DNA from: Zobellia laminariae
GTDB lineage: Bacteria > Bacteroidota > Bacteroidia > Flavobacteriales > Flavobacteriaceae
Length of the DNA: 64,000 nt
NCBI RefSeq assembly: GCF_009725995.1
Contig: NZ_RCNS01000004.1
Span: 558,001 to 622,000 of the forward strand
Reading direction: 5' to 3'
Shown here: positions 20,468 through 30,715 of the stretch, in pieces
How the letters are laid out: each line of letters opens with the position of its first letter
Numbering within the stretch: position 1 is the stretch's first letter
Translations under genes and position numbers: made by a program
Notes under the pieces: model-generated
What the model was told of the DNA's origin: nothing
What the model saw: only the letters and a program-made list of their open reading frames with translations
Databases searched by the model: none

Positions 20468-21338
20468 AGCAGGATTCGTAAATATTATTGGCAACCCCAA
20501 CGTGGGCAAGTCTACTTTGATGAACGCTTTTGTGGGCGAGAAGTTATCCATCATTACCTCTAAGGCTCAGACTACAAGACACCGTATTCTTGGTATAGTT
20601 AATGGCGATGATTTTCAGGCAATTCTTTCGGATACTCCGGGTATTATTAAGCCGGCCTACGAACTACAATCTTCAATGATGAATTTTGTAAAGTCTGCTT
20701 TTGAAGATGCAGATGTACTTTTATACATGGTGGAGATTGGTGAAAAGGCTTTAAAGGACGAAGCTTTTTTTGAAAAGATAAAGAACAGTAAGATTCCAGT
20801 TTTGTTACTGCTGAATAAAGTAGATACCACTACCCAGGAATTGTTGGAAGAACAAGTGCAGTATTGGCAAGAAATGCTTCCAACGGTAGAATTACATCCT
20901 ATTTCGGCTTTATCTAATTTCAATATTAAGAACGTTTTTGAACGTATTATAGAATTGCTTCCAGAAGCACCTGCATATTATCCAAAAGACCAACTGACGG
21001 ATAAGCCTGAACGATTCTTTGTAAACGAGACTATTCGCGAGAAAATCTTAATACACTACAAAAAAGAGATTCCTTATTCTGTGGAAATCGATACCGAAGA
21101 ATTTTTTGAAGATGAAGATATCATTAGAATGAGAGCGGTTATTATGGTAGAGCGTGATTCTCAGAAAGGTATTATCATTGGTCATAAAGGTAGCGCCCTT
21201 AAAAGGGTAGGAGTAGAGTCCCGTAAAGACCTAGAAAAGTTTTTTGGTAAACAAGTACATTTAGAATTGTACGTTAAGGTCAATAAAAACTGGCGTAGTG
21301 ATGCTCGTCAGCTAAAACGTTTTGGATACAATAACTAA
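20454..21338 (+). CDS. era: GTPase Era (16S rRNA/30S maturation)
   Basis: The 294-residue protein is full length. The G domain has GNPNVGKS (13-20), DTPG and NKVD. The C-terminal KH RNA-binding domain has GIIIGHKGSALKRVG. Era binds the 3' end of 16S rRNA during small-subunit assembly. The start overlaps the symporter by 14 bases, and no alternative downstream Met would keep the P loop as well placed. The second assembly GTPase gene, der, lies 1.8 kb downstream. Confidence 0.97.
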   Translation: MQKHKAGFVNIIGNPNVGKSTLMNAFVGEKLSIITSKAQTTRHRILGIVNGDDFQAILSDTPGIIKPAYELQSSMMNFVKSAFEDADVLLYMVEIGEKALKDEAFFEKIKNSKIPVLLLLNKVDTTTQELLEEQVQYWQEMLPTVELHPISALSNFNIKNVFERIIELLPEAPAYYPKDQLTDKPERFFVNETIREKILIHYKKEIPYSVEIDTEEFFEDEDIIRMRAVIMVERDSQKGIIIGHKGSALKRVGVESRKDLEKFFGKQVHLELYVKVNKNWRSDARQLKRFGYNN

Positions 21339-21445
21339 AACATCTTAACTATTTAGTAGCGTTCTTTTAAACATTGGTTATTCTTAAGCTAACATTTAAG
21401 TGACCTCGAAATTTCATCTTTGGCGATTAATAACCAACCTTGAAG

Positions 21446-22978
21446 ATGAAAAAAATTAAAAGCATTTCGCTTACCCTTATTGCATTAACTACTTTTTCCT
21501 GTGAAAAAGTAGAAGACCTTGTAGGTCATCCAGACCAAGATTCAATTGTAAACACTTCTGAACTCACCTTTACTAAAATTGGTGGGTTCGTTAATGGTTC
21601 CGGTGATGAGGGCTTCGCCGAAATTAGTGCCTTTGATGCAGCTACCAATAAACTATTTGTCGTTAACCCTACCGAAAATGAAGTTTCTGTTTGGGATATT
21701 TCTCAGCTTTCCTCTCCTTCAAAACAAGTTTCTATCCCTTTAACCGGAACTCCCAACAGTGTTGCAGTTCATGACGGTCTTTTAGCTATCGCTTTAGAAA
21801 ATGAAAACAAACAAGCGGACGGTACTATAGAGGTGTACGAAACGGCTACTATGACTTTGGCTAATTCATATACTGCGGGAGCATTGCCGGATATGGTTGC
21901 TTTTAGCCCTAATGGAAAATATATTATTTCGGCTAACGAAGGTGAGCCTAATGACGATTATACGGTAGATCCTGAGGGTTCTATAAGTGTAATAGATATT
22001 GAGAAGAATGAAATAAATACGTTGTTTTTTACCAATTATAACGGGAAAACCATTGGTAATGAATTTAGGGTTTTTGGTCCTGGTGCCTCTTTGGCTCAGG
22101 ATACGGAGCCTGAATATGTGGCTGTTTCCGAGGATAGCAAATATGCTTATATCAGTTTACAGGAAAACAATGGTATGGCGGTAGTTGATTTATCTGCTAT
22201 GACTATTTCAGATATTTTTGGATTGGGGGTGAAGGACCACTCACTTACCGAAAATGCTATGGATGCCAGTAATAAAGATGATATTGTGGGGAATTTTCAG
22301 ACGTGGCCAGTTTTTGGTTTTTATATGCCTGATGCCATTACTTATGCTGAAATAGGTGGAGCCGGGTATATTATTTCTGCCAATGAAGGCGATTCTCGTG
22401 ATTATGATGGTTATTCTGAAGAAGAAAGGGTGAAAGACCTAGAGTTGGATTTAACTGCTTTTCCTAATGCCGAAGAACTTCAGGCAGATGAAAATTTAGG
22501 TAGATTAAAAACGACTACAGCCAATGGAGATATTGATGGCGATGGTGATTTTGATAAAATCTATTCTTATGGTGCTCGTTCATTTACTATCTGGAGTCCA
22601 CAAGGGCAAATGGTTTATGATAGTGGAGATGAAATAGGAAGGAAAACACTTGAGATTGCACCTGCTTTGTTTAATAACGATGAAGGTGAAGCAGATGGTA
22701 GGAGTGATGATAAGGGGGCGGAACCAGAGTCTGTGACGACATTGAAAATTGGTGAGTCTACCTTGTTATTTGTGGGTCTTGAAAGAACAGGTGGTGCTAT
22801 GGTGTATGATATAACCAACCCATCTACTCCAGAATTTTTAGAATGGATTTTCAATACGGAAGATGTGGCGCCAGAAGGTCTTTTGGTTATTCCTGCAGAT
22901 GAGTCTCCTAACGGTGAAAATTTGTTAGTTATCACCAATGAGGTGTCCAATACGGTTTCAATTTATGAGATAAAATAA
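21446..22978 (+). CDS. Choice-of-anchor-I family lipoprotein (YncE-like propeller)
   Basis: The 510-residue protein starts at the ATG at 21446; a TTG two codons earlier is less likely. Lipobox Cys19 (LTTFSCEKVED). The body is a seven-bladed-propeller type with repeated NEGEPNDDY/NEGDSRDYDG motifs and FSPNGKYIISANEGEP. It ends in a blade with GLERTGGAMVYDITNP and APEGLLVIP. This family is found in secreted or surface proteins, some fused to phosphatases. The substrate is unknown. Acidic loops suggest calcium binding. Confidence 0.8.
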   Translation: MKKIKSISLTLIALTTFSCEKVEDLVGHPDQDSIVNTSELTFTKIGGFVNGSGDEGFAEISAFDAATNKLFVVNPTENEVSVWDISQLSSPSKQVSIPLTGTPNSVAVHDGLLAIALENENKQADGTIEVYETATMTLANSYTAGALPDMVAFSPNGKYIISANEGEPNDDYTVDPEGSISVIDIEKNEINTLFFTNYNGKTIGNEFRVFGPGASLAQDTEPEYVAVSEDSKYAYISLQENNGMAVVDLSAMTISDIFGLGVKDHSLTENAMDASNKDDIVGNFQTWPVFGFYMPDAITYAEIGGAGYIISANEGDSRDYDGYSEEERVKDLELDLTAFPNAEELQADENLGRLKTTTANGDIDGDGDFDKIYSYGARSFTIWSPQGQMVYDSGDEIGRKTLEIAPALFNNDEGEADGRSDDKGAEPESVTTLKIGESTLLFVGLERTGGAMVYDITNPSTPEFLEWIFNTEDVAPEGLLVIPADESPNGENLLVITNEVSNTVSIYEIK

Positions 22979-23002
22979 TCTGTTTTAGGTATTTAAAATA
23001 TT

Positions 23003-23045
23003 AGAATCCCCGAATTTCAAGTTGGAATTTGGGGATTCTCTTTTT
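23003..23045 (+). terminator. Intrinsic terminator after the choice-of-anchor-I gene
   Basis: AGAATCCCC (23003-23011) pairs with GGGGATTCT (23031-23039), with further pairing inside, and is followed by a T run. Confidence 0.75.
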
Positions 23046-23096
23046 AATTTCCTTACGATTAGTTGATTAGAATTACGATTCCATCGGGATTAATAC

Positions 23097-23104
23097 TATT
23101 TTTG
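23097..23104 (+). promoter_or_regulatory. Candidate -7 element (TATTTTTG) for der
   Basis: This is a full match to TAnnTTTG ending 17 bases before the der ATG at 23122, so the leader would be only about 10 bases. The -33 site is not clear. Confidence 0.4.
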
Positions 23105-23121
23105 CAGCAAAATTAGGAAGT

Positions 23122-24426
23122 ATGAGTGCTATTGTAGCCGTTGTAGGGAGACCAAACGTAGGGAAATCCACGTTTTTTAACCGTTTGATTCAACGAAGGG
23201 AAGCTATTACCGATGCCGTGAGTGGGGTTACCCGTGATCGCCATTATGGAAAGAGTGATTGGAATGGAAAAGAATTTTCGCTTATAGATACAGGAGGCTA
23301 TGTACAAGGTAGCGATGATATTTTTGAGCAGGAAATAGATAAACAAGTAGAACTTGCCATTGATGAAGCAGATGCCATAATTTTTATGGTAGACGTAGAA
23401 AGTGGTATAACAGGTATGGACGAAGATGTGGCCAACTTGCTACGTAGAGTTAAAAAGCCTGTTTTCTTAGCCGTTAATAAAGTAGATAATGCCAAGCGTG
23501 CAGAAGATGCCGTTGAGTTTTATTCTTTAGGATTGGGTGATTATTTTACCCTTTCTAGTATTAATGGTAGTGGTACAGGTGAATTGCTTGATGCTTTAGT
23601 GGAAGTACTTCCAGAGCATGAAGAAGAAGAGGATGAGTTACCTAGATTTGCTGTGGTAGGAAGACCTAACGCAGGAAAATCTTCTTTTATAAACGCTTTA
23701 ATTGGCGAAGACCGTTACATTGTTACGGATATTGCCGGTACAACTAGAGATAGTATAGATGTAAAGTATAATCGTTTTGGTTTTGACTTTAATATTGTAG
23801 ATACTGCAGGTATTAGAAGAAAAGCTAAGGTGAAGGAAAACCTTGAGTTTTATTCTGTAATGCGTTCTGTTCGTGCTATTGAACATTGTGATGTTTGCTT
23901 ATTGATGTTGGATGCCACGCGTGGTTTTGACGGTCAAGTCGAAAATATTTTCTGGTTGGCCCAACGTAATAACAAGGGTATTGTTATTCTGGTAAACAAA
24001 TGGGATTTGATAGAGGATAAGGAGACCAATACTATGAAGCAATATACCCAGCGTATTAAAGAAGCGATGGAGCCTTTTGTAGATGTGCCTATTCTCTTTA
24101 TATCAGCTTTAACTAAACAACGTATCTACAAGGCTATTGAAACAGCAGTTGAGGTTTACCAACGTCGTTCTAAGAAGGTGAAAACACGTATACTTAATGA
24201 TGTGATGTTATCTGTTATTGAGCGTACACCACCACCTGCTTACAAGGATAAATACGTAAAAATCAAGTATATAACGCAGTTGCCCACAAATTATCCTCAA
24301 TTTGCATTCTTCTGTAATTTGCCACAATATGTTCGAGATCCTTACAAGCGGTTCTTAGAGAATAAATTAAGAGAGAATTTTGATTTTAATGGGGTACCCA
24401 TTACTATTTATATGAGAAAGAAATAA
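23122..24426 (+). CDS. der: GTPase Der/EngA (50S subunit assembly)
   Basis: The 434-residue protein has two tandem G domains: [10 protein letters not shown] (about 9-18), DTGGY and NKVD, then [10 protein letters not shown] (about 180), DTAGIRRK and NKWD. The C-terminal KH-like domain ends ITIYMRKK. The length is typical for Bacteroidota. It is monocistronic: a terminator lies upstream and the next gene is convergent. A short imperfect hairpin at 24427-24452 without a T run may act as its terminator. Confidence 0.97.
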   Translation: MSAIVAVVGRPNVGKSTFFNRLIQRREAITDAVSGVTRDRHYGKSDWNGKEFSLIDTGGYVQGSDDIFEQEIDKQVELAIDEADAIIFMVDVESGITGMDEDVANLLRRVKKPVFLAVNKVDNAKRAEDAVEFYSLGLGDYFTLSSINGSGTGELLDALVEVLPEHEEEEDELPRFAVVGRPNAGKSSFINALIGEDRYIVTDIAGTTRDSIDVKYNRFGFDFNIVDTAGIRRKAKVKENLEFYSVMRSVRAIEHCDVCLLMLDATRGFDGQVENIFWLAQRNNKGIVILVNKWDLIEDKETNTMKQYTQRIKEAMEPFVDVPILFISALTKQRIYKAIETAVEVYQRRSKKVKTRILNDVMLSVIERTPPPAYKDKYVKIKYITQLPTNYPQFAFFCNLPQYVRDPYKRFLENKLRENFDFNGVPITIYMRKK

Positions 24427-24708
24427 GCGTAGCAATAATTTACTTCGCTTTCATTTCTAATAGTATTCATAATCCTCATAAACCATTTAGATAAGTCTAA
24501 GTTGTTTATGGGGATTTTGTGTATAACAGATCTAGCTGTTTTTTGGCCTTCGTTATGAATTTCAAAGGTGTCTAAAGTGAAGGAATCATAAGATTCACAC
24601 AAGGATAGAACTAGAAACAAGGATAATAATATATGTAGTTGGGATATGTCATCTTTTCTGAAAAGATGACTTATGTAGGTAAAGGTTGTGTTTTGAATAG
24701 TATTGAAA

Positions 24709-25506
24709 CTACCACCCACCAGAAGCGCCACCGCCACCAAAGCCTCCACCTCCGAAGCCGCCGCCAAATCCACCACCGGAGCCTCCTCCAAAACCACCAC
24801 CTCCAAAGCTTCCGGAACCACCACTGCGGCCCATGTTGCTTAGGATAATAATGTCCCAAAGGTCTAATCCGTTGCCACGTTTTCCTCCGTTTTTACCACC
24901 GCCACCACGTTTGTTGCGGTTAGATAAAATCATAAGAATGACAAAGAAAATAATAAAGGGCAGAAATTTACCTAATGGAAATCCGCCACCATCATTAAAA
25001 GAGCGGTCTTCTTTAAATTCACCATTAAGTGCTTGAAAAATAGCATCAGAGCCAGCGTTTAAGCCGCCGTAGTAATCGTTTTGTTTAAAATAGGGAACTA
25101 TTGCCTGGTCTATAATTCTACGGGACAGGGCATCTGTAAGTCTAGATTCTACTCCGTACCCTGTATTAATAGCTATTCTTCGGTCATCTCTGGCCAAAAG
25201 TATAAGGATTCCATTATCGTCATCGGCTTGGCCAATTCCCCATTTTTCACCCCATTGCGCTCCTAGAAAATTAATGTTTTCACCTTCTGTAGAGCTGATA
25301 ATAGCTACAACTATTTGTGTTGAGGTGCTATCGGAATAGTGAATCAGTTTTTGTTCCAGAGTCTGTTTTTGACCTGCGCTTAGAAGATTAATGTAATCGT
25401 AAACGCTGGTCTGCTCCTTCGGCTTATCAGGCACCTGATATTGAGCCGTTACCAGATTATAGCAACAGAGTAAGATTATGAGTATACTACCCTTTAGATA
25501 CTTCAT
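24709..25506 (-). CDS. TPM-domain protein with glycine-rich tail (YgcG family)
   Basis: The 265-residue protein uses the ATG at 25506, giving a signal peptide (KGSILIILLCCYNLVTAQ); a start four codons earlier would only extend it. TPM domain about 30-165 (VYDYINLLSAGQKQTLEQKL, GILILLARDDRRIAINTGYG). A membrane segment follows (FLPFIIFFVILMILS), then a tail of more than 35 residues that is nearly all Gly, Ser and Phe with a final Trp. It overlaps the previous TPM gene by 20 bases and belongs to the lemA operon. TPM proteins are periplasmic or membrane proteins of debated role, linked to photosystem repair in plants. Confidence 0.88.
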   Translation of the reverse strand: MKYLKGSILIILLCCYNLVTAQYQVPDKPKEQTSVYDYINLLSAGQKQTLEQKLIHYSDSTSTQIVVAIISSTEGENINFLGAQWGEKWGIGQADDDNGILILLARDDRRIAINTGYGVESRLTDALSRRIIDQAIVPYFKQNDYYGGLNAGSDAIFQALNGEFKEDRSFNDGGGFPLGKFLPFIIFFVILMILSNRNKRGGGGKNGGKRGNGLDLWDIIILSNMGRSGGSGSFGGGGFGGGSGGGFGGGFGGGGFGGGGASGGW

Positions 25507-25924
25507 CGCTAAGTTCATTTTTATCGCCGTGTTCCCAAGGAAAATGTGCTTGCAGCTCTTTTCCGGCTTTTAAGATACCATCTATGATACCCTGCTTAAA
25601 GTTTCCTTTTTGAAATTGGTTTTGAATGACATCTTTGGTAGTGTCCCAAAAATTATCGGGTACTACTTTATTAATGCCCTCGTCTCCGTATATAGAAAAC
25701 TTTCTATCGTTTACGGCAACGTAGATCAAAACCCCATTAGCTTCTTTGGTATTTTCCATTTTCAAGAGTAGAAACACTTCTTTAGCCCTTTCAATAGGGT
25801 CTAGGCGTGTGTGCGGCTCAATATGCACTCTGATTTCGCCAGAAGTGTCTTTCTCGGCCATATGTATAGCCTTGACAATTTCTTGCTCTTCATCTGCCGT
25901 TAAAAATGCTTCTACTCTTGACAT
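25487..25924 (-). CDS. Short TPM-domain protein
   Basis: The 145-residue protein is essentially one TPM domain (LTADEEQEIVKAIHMAEKD, GEIRVHIEPHTR, NGVLIYVAVNDRKFSIYGDE) with no signal peptide. It appears cytoplasmic or peripheral, unlike its exported neighbour. It lies 3 bases after lemA and overlaps the next TPM gene, so the three are translationally coupled. Confidence 0.88.
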   Translation of the reverse strand: MSRVEAFLTADEEQEIVKAIHMAEKDTSGEIRVHIEPHTRLDPIERAKEVFLLLKMENTKEANGVLIYVAVNDRKFSIYGDEGINKVVPDNFWDTTKDVIQNQFQKGNFKQGIIDGILKAGKELQAHFPWEHGDKNELSDEVSKG

Positions 25925-25927
25925 ATT

Positions 25928-26527
25928 CTATTTGAAATCAAATTCAACATCAGGTGCGTTTTCAGAACCTGCGTCAGCTTTGTAGCGTGCCATATCTTCA
26001 AATCCAAAAATACCTGCTAGGAATGAACCTGGGAATTTTGAGATGTGTATGTCGTAAAGATTTACAGTTTCGTTAAACTTGTTTCGTTCAACGTTTATAC
26101 GGTTTTCAGTGCCTTCTAATTGTGCTTGTAGCTCTAAGAAGTTCTGATTCGCTTTAAGTTCTGGATAACGCTCTACTACTACCATCAATTTACTCAAAGC
26201 ACCTGTAAGTCCACTTTGTGCTTGTTGAAAAGCGGCCATTTTTTCTGGCGTAAGGTTATTGGCATCAATAGTTGTTGAAGTAGCTTTTGCACGTGCTTCA
26301 ATAACATCTGTAAGTGTACCACGTTCAAAATCTGCTGCACCTTGAACCGTTTTTACTAAATTTCCGATAAGGTCGTTTCTGCGTTGGTAGGCACTTTCTA
26401 CGTTAGACCAAGATGTTTTTGCGTTGGCTTCTAAGGTTACTGCGGTATTGTTAAAACCAACAGCCCATTGGTAAAGACCAACGGCAATGACTCCTAGTAC
26501 AATAAGTACGATTAATCCTTTTTTCAT
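25928..26527 (-). CDS. lemA: LemA family protein
   Basis: The 199-residue protein has an N-terminal membrane anchor (GLIVLIVLGVIAVGLYQW), then the LemA helical bundle (SWSNVESAYQRRNDLIGNLV, VVERYPELKANQNFLELQ, NRINVERNKFNETVNLY). LemA with TPM proteins is a recurrent gene group whose function is not settled. It is first in this operon. Confidence 0.94.
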   Translation of the reverse strand: MKKGLIVLIVLGVIAVGLYQWAVGFNNTAVTLEANAKTSWSNVESAYQRRNDLIGNLVKTVQGAADFERGTLTDVIEARAKATSTTIDANNLTPEKMAAFQQAQSGLTGALSKLMVVVERYPELKANQNFLELQAQLEGTENRINVERNKFNETVNLYDIHISKFPGSFLAGIFGFEDMARYKADAGSENAPDVEFDFK

Positions 26528-26611
26528 TTTAAAAATATTAGGTTATAGTTAATGTGCTGTAATTAGCAAAACAGTGTGTTCAATACATTAGACCACAAAT
26601 TGATCAAAAAG

Positions 26612-26941
26612 TTACAGTTGATCTTTAATTTTCGTCAATTCAACTTTAATACGCTCTAATTTGTCAATAATAGCGAAGTTATTAAGTGTTTTTTGACGGT
26701 TCTCCTTTAAGTGGGTTTTTGCTCCATCTAAGGTAAAACCACGCTCTTTTACCAGGTGGTAAATAAGTTTAAGGTTGTCAATGTCCTGTGGCGTGAATTT
26801 GCGATTGCCTTTTGCATTTTTTTTAGGCTTGAGTGCATCAAATTCTTTCTCCCAAAAACGAATTAGGGAGGTGTTCACGTCAAAAGCCTTGGCGACTTCG
26901 CCAATGCCATAGTACCTTTTTTCTGGGAGATCTATTTGCAT
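26612..26941 (-). CDS. MerR-family transcriptional regulator
   Basis: The 109-residue protein has an N-terminal winged helix (YYGIGEVAKAFDVNTSLIRF, then WEKEFDALKPKKN, FTPQDIDNLKLIYHLV) and a short coiled-coil end. No effector domain is present, as in the short Bacteroidota MerR proteins found beside M23 peptidases. Its ATG overlaps the peptidase stop codon by one base, so it is translated by coupling. Confidence 0.9.
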   Translation of the reverse strand: MQIDLPEKRYYGIGEVAKAFDVNTSLIRFWEKEFDALKPKKNAKGNRKFTPQDIDNLKLIYHLVKERGFTLDGAKTHLKENRQKTLNNFAIIDKLERIKVELTKIKDQL

Positions 26942-27918
26942 TAATCCAAAGATTGATTTTCTTGTGCTGCGTGTTTGAGCATATTCTCAAATTCTTCTGC
27001 GGTCAAACTTCCGTAGTAGAAATTTATAGGGTTGATGCGCTCTTCATCTTTCCAAACTTCGTAATGTAAATGCGGAGCTTCTGAACGGCCTGTGTTACCT
27101 ACAAATCCAATTAAATCTCCACGTTTTACTCTTTGACCTTTCTTTACATTATACTCGCTTAGGTGCCCATATAGGGTTTTGTATCCGTAACCGTGATCTA
27201 TACGTATATGTTTACCATAACCGGACGAACCGTTATCTGCACGGGTTACTTTACCATCTCCAGGAGCATATACCGGTGTGCCTTTTGGTGCGGAAAAATC
27301 CATACCTCTGTGCAATTTACGTGCTTTGGTGAAAGGATCTGAACGCCAGCCAAAACCTGAGGCCATACGTTTAAGACTTTCGTTAGTAACTGGTTGAATA
27401 GCGGGTATAGCCATTAAGAATTTTTCCTTTTCCTCTGCTAGTTTAGTGATTTCATCCAACGATTTGGACTGAATGGACATTTGTTTTTTAATGATATCCA
27501 GACGTTTGGTCGTGGCGATAACCATTTCGGAATTATTGAAACCTTCCAAAGATTTGTAACGGTTAATACCTCCAAAACCAGCTCTTCGCTGCTCTTCGGG
27601 TATGGGATTGGCTTCAAAATATAAACGGTAGATGTTGTTGTCTCGGTCTTCTATATTGGCCAAAACCTCTTCAATTTGACCCATCTTTCGATTTAAAAGT
27701 TCAAACTGAAGCTCATAGTTTTTTACTTCTCGCGAAAGCGAAAGCTCTCTTGGGGTATTGATAAGGTTGGTGTTCATTAAGAATACCAAGCACATTAAAC
27801 CAAAAAGAAATGAACCTATAAAAAATAGGGCAATATTACGATAGCGGCGCGATTTTTTGGCCTCTATCTTGCGATACGATAGCGTATCTGGATCGTAATA
27901 ATACTTTACCTTAGACAT
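26941..27918 (-). CDS. M23-family murein endopeptidase (LytM/NlpD type)
   Basis: The 325-residue protein has one N-terminal membrane anchor (IALFFIGSFLFGLMCLVFLM), a coiled-coil stretch (about 55-165), and a C-terminal M23 domain. Zn ligands lie in HRGMDFSAP and HLHYEVW, and GYGYKTLYGHLSEY holds the other catalytic His. It cuts peptidoglycan cross-bridges in the periplasm. It is divergent from alaS and followed directly by the MerR gene. Confidence 0.94.
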   Translation of the reverse strand: MSKVKYYYDPDTLSYRKIEAKKSRRYRNIALFFIGSFLFGLMCLVFLMNTNLINTPRELSLSREVKNYELQFELLNRKMGQIEEVLANIEDRDNNIYRLYFEANPIPEEQRRAGFGGINRYKSLEGFNNSEMVIATTKRLDIIKKQMSIQSKSLDEITKLAEEKEKFLMAIPAIQPVTNESLKRMASGFGWRSDPFTKARKLHRGMDFSAPKGTPVYAPGDGKVTRADNGSSGYGKHIRIDHGYGYKTLYGHLSEYNVKKGQRVKRGDLIGFVGNTGRSEAPHLHYEVWKDEERINPINFYYGSLTAEEFENMLKHAAQENQSLD

Positions 27919-27961
27919 GTATCTATTTTATCCTATTTTTGTGCTGTTTTAGCGGGATAAA

Positions 27962-27969
27962 CAAATATA
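27962..27969 (-). promoter_or_regulatory. Candidate -7 element (TATATTTG) for the M23/MerR pair
   Basis: On the minus strand this is TATATTTG, the same octamer as at tRNA-fMet and lysS, about 43 bases before the ATG at 27918. The -33 site is unclear. Confidence 0.35.
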
Positions 27970-28019
27970 GAAATACTTTCCTTTAAAACGCTAATTTTTG
28001 TAAAACCTTATAATTCTCT

Positions 28020-30635
28020 ATGACTTCCAAGGAAATCCGATCTCAATTCTTAAATTTTTATAAAGAAAAAGGACATAAAATAGTTCCATCTGCTCCAATG
28101 GTCGTCAAAGATGACCCTACTCTTATGTTCACTAATGCGGGAATGAACCAGTTTAAGGAGTTCTTTTTGGGGAATACCGTTGCTAAAAACACGAGAGTTG
28201 TAGATTCTCAAAAGTGTTTGCGCGTTAGCGGAAAACATAATGATTTGGAGGAAGTAGGTAAGGATACCTACCATCATACAATGTTTGAAATGTTGGGAAA
28301 CTGGAGTTTTGGTGATTATTTTAAGGCCGAAGCTATTTCATGGGCATGGGAGTTGCTTACGGAAGTTTTAAAGGTTGATAAGGATTGCCTTTATGTTTCA
28401 GTTTTTGAAGGAAGTAAAGATGCGGATAATCTAACGTTAGATACCGAAGCCTTTGATTTATGGAAGGCCATTGTACCTGAAGACCGAATTATTTTAGGTA
28501 ATAAAAAAGATAATTTCTGGGAAATGGGGGATCAAGGCCCATGCGGACCTTGTTCTGAAATTCATGTAGATATCCGTTCTGCGGAAGAAAAAGCCAAAGT
28601 TTCTGGAGCTTCTTTAGTAAATGCTGATCACCCACAGGTGGTTGAAATATGGAATTTGGTTTTCATGCAGTACAATCGTAAGGCAGATGGTTCATTAGAG
28701 TCGTTACCAGCAAAACATGTAGATACCGGAATGGGTTTTGAACGTTTGTGTATGGTGCTTCAAGACGTGAAATCTAACTACGACACAGATGTTTTTAAAC
28801 CTATTATTCGTGAAATAGAGATTATAACGCATAGTAAATATGGTAAAGATGAGGAGACTGATATTGCCATCCGTGTAATTGCAGATCATATTCGCGCCGT
28901 TTCTTTTTCTATTGCAGATGGGCAATTGCCTAGCAATACGGGTGCAGGCTATGTGATCAGACGTATTTTAAGACGTGCCGTGCGTTATGGTTTTACGTTC
29001 TTAAATACAAAAGAACCGTTTATGTACCGTTTGGTAAGCGAGCTTACCGAAAGTATGGGAGAGGCTTTCCCAGAGTTGAAGGAGCAGCGCCAGTTAATTG
29101 AAAACGTAATTAAAGAAGAAGAGTATTCCTTCTTAAAAACGTTGGAGCAAGGTCTTGTTCTTTTAGATCAGATAATAGCCAATGTAAAAGGTAAAGAGGT
29201 TGACGGTAGAAAGGCTTTTGAATTATATGATACTTATGGCTTTCCTATAGATTTAACAGCTCTTATCCTTTCTGAAAAAGGATTAAGCCTAGATGACAAA
29301 GGATTTGAGGTAGCCATGCAAGAACAGAAGAATCGTTCAAAATCGGCTTCAGAGATTTCTAAAGATGACTGGGAAGTGCTTTCACCAGATTTAGAACAGG
29401 AGTTTGTTGGTTATGACGTGCTTCAGTCTAATGTAAAACTGGTAAAATATAGAAGAGTAACTTCTAAAAAGGCAGGAGAACAATATCAATTGGTATTTAA
29501 CCTTACTCCTTTCTATCCAGAAGGTGGTGGGCAAGTTGGTGATAAAGGGTACTTGGAAATGCCTAATGGCGATGTAGTTTACATTTTAGACACCAAAAAA
29601 GAGAACAATGAAATTATCCACTTTACCAAAAACCTTCCTAAAGACATAAACGGAACGTTTAAAGCGGTAGTAGACAAGAAACAACGAGAACGTACTCAGG
29701 CCAACCATACGGCTACGCATTTGCTACACCAAGCTTTACGAGAGGTACTTGGTACCCATGTAGAGCAGAAGGGTTCTGCCGTACATTCTAAATATTTACG
29801 ATTTGATTTTTCTCACTTTTCTAAGGTGACTCCGGAGGAACTTAGGGAGGTAGAAAGTTTTGTAAACGCACGTATTGAAGGGCAGTTGCCTTTTGAAGAA
29901 CATAGGAACATACCAATGGAAGAAGCTGTGAAAGCAGGTGCTATGGCTCTTTTTGGTGAAAAATATGGAGATACGGTAAGAACTGTCCGTTTTGGACAGT
30001 CCATTGAACTTTGTGGAGGAACCCACGTAAAAAATACTGGTGATATCTGGCATTTTAAGATTAAATCAGAAGGGGCAGTAGCTTCAGGTATACGAAGAAT
30101 TGAAGCGATTACTTCCGATGCCGTTAAAGATTTCTATGATGAAAACGATAGAATCATTTCTGATATGAAAGGGCTGTTGAATAACGCTCAAGACACGGTA
30201 AAGGCGGTCTCTAATTTGCAGGAAGAAAATGCAAAGTTGAAAAAGGAGGTAGAGGGACTCTTAAAAGACAAAGCTAAAAACCTGAAAGGGGATTTATTAA
30301 ATGAGCTAGAAGAAGTGAACGGTGTTCAATTTCTGGCCAAGAAGATAGATTTAGATGCTTCTGGAATTAAAGACCTTAGTTTTGAAATGGGTCAGAACAA
30401 GGATAATCTTTTCCTTCTCTTTGCTACGGACCAAAACGGAAAAGCGTTGTTGTCTTGTTATATTTCAAAAGAACTGGTAGCGTCAAAAGGATTGAATGCC
30501 GGAACTATAGTTAAGGAGTTAGGTAAATTTATCCAGGGTGGCGGTGGTGGCCAACCTTTCTTTGCAACCGCTGGTGGTAAAAAGCCAGAAGGTATAGAAG
30601 AGGCTCTGTCCAAGGCTAAAGACTATTTAAAGTAA
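28020..30635 (+). CDS. alaS: Alanine-tRNA ligase
   Basis: The 871-residue protein is full length. The class II catalytic core starts [20 protein letters not shown] and has [14 protein letters not shown] and [14 protein letters not shown]. The editing domain carries Zn ligands in NHTATHLLH and [12 protein letters not shown]. The C-terminal oligomerisation/C-Ala domain ends with [14 protein letters not shown]. It charges tRNA-Ala. A terminator follows the gene. Confidence 0.98.
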   Translation: MTSKEIRSQFLNFYKEKGHKIVPSAPMVVKDDPTLMFTNAGMNQFKEFFLGNTVAKNTRVVDSQKCLRVSGKHNDLEEVGKDTYHHTMFEMLGNWSFGDYFKAEAISWAWELLTEVLKVDKDCLYVSVFEGSKDADNLTLDTEAFDLWKAIVPEDRIILGNKKDNFWEMGDQGPCGPCSEIHVDIRSAEEKAKVSGASLVNADHPQVVEIWNLVFMQYNRKADGSLESLPAKHVDTGMGFERLCMVLQDVKSNYDTDVFKPIIREIEIITHSKYGKDEETDIAIRVIADHIRAVSFSIADGQLPSNTGAGYVIRRILRRAVRYGFTFLNTKEPFMYRLVSELTESMGEAFPELKEQRQLIENVIKEEEYSFLKTLEQGLVLLDQIIANVKGKEVDGRKAFELYDTYGFPIDLTALILSEKGLSLDDKGFEVAMQEQKNRSKSASEISKDDWEVLSPDLEQEFVGYDVLQSNVKLVKYRRVTSKKAGEQYQLVFNLTPFYPEGGGQVGDKGYLEMPNGDVVYILDTKKENNEIIHFTKNLPKDINGTFKAVVDKKQRERTQANHTATHLLHQALREVLGTHVEQKGSAVHSKYLRFDFSHFSKVTPEELREVESFVNARIEGQLPFEEHRNIPMEEAVKAGAMALFGEKYGDTVRTVRFGQSIELCGGTHVKNTGDIWHFKIKSEGAVASGIRRIEAITSDAVKDFYDENDRIISDMKGLLNNAQDTVKAVSNLQEENAKLKKEVEGLLKDKAKNLKGDLLNELEEVNGVQFLAKKIDLDASGIKDLSFEMGQNKDNLFLLFATDQNGKALLSCYISKELVASKGLNAGTIVKELGKFIQGGGGGQPFFATAGGKKPEGIEEALSKAKDYLK

Positions 30636-30640
30636 AATAA

Positions 30641-30680
30641 AAAAACGCTTCGCTAATTTATAGCGAGGCGTTTTTCTTTT
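30641..30680 (+). terminator. Intrinsic terminator after alaS
   Basis: AACGCTTCGCT (30644-30654) pairs with AGCGAGGCGTT (30662-30672), one G:T, flanked by A and T runs. Confidence 0.85.
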
Positions 30681-30715
30681 AGGGGCCCATTTAACTCGTG
30701 ATTTAATTACAGCAA

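Noticed and set aside
24408..24860. Overlapping open frames on both strands over the glycine-codon-rich region, and a minus-strand frame continuing to 24408
   Set aside because: They are shadows of the GGN-repeat tail of the TPM gene. The 24430-24660 part has a signal-like stretch but no start codon in place.
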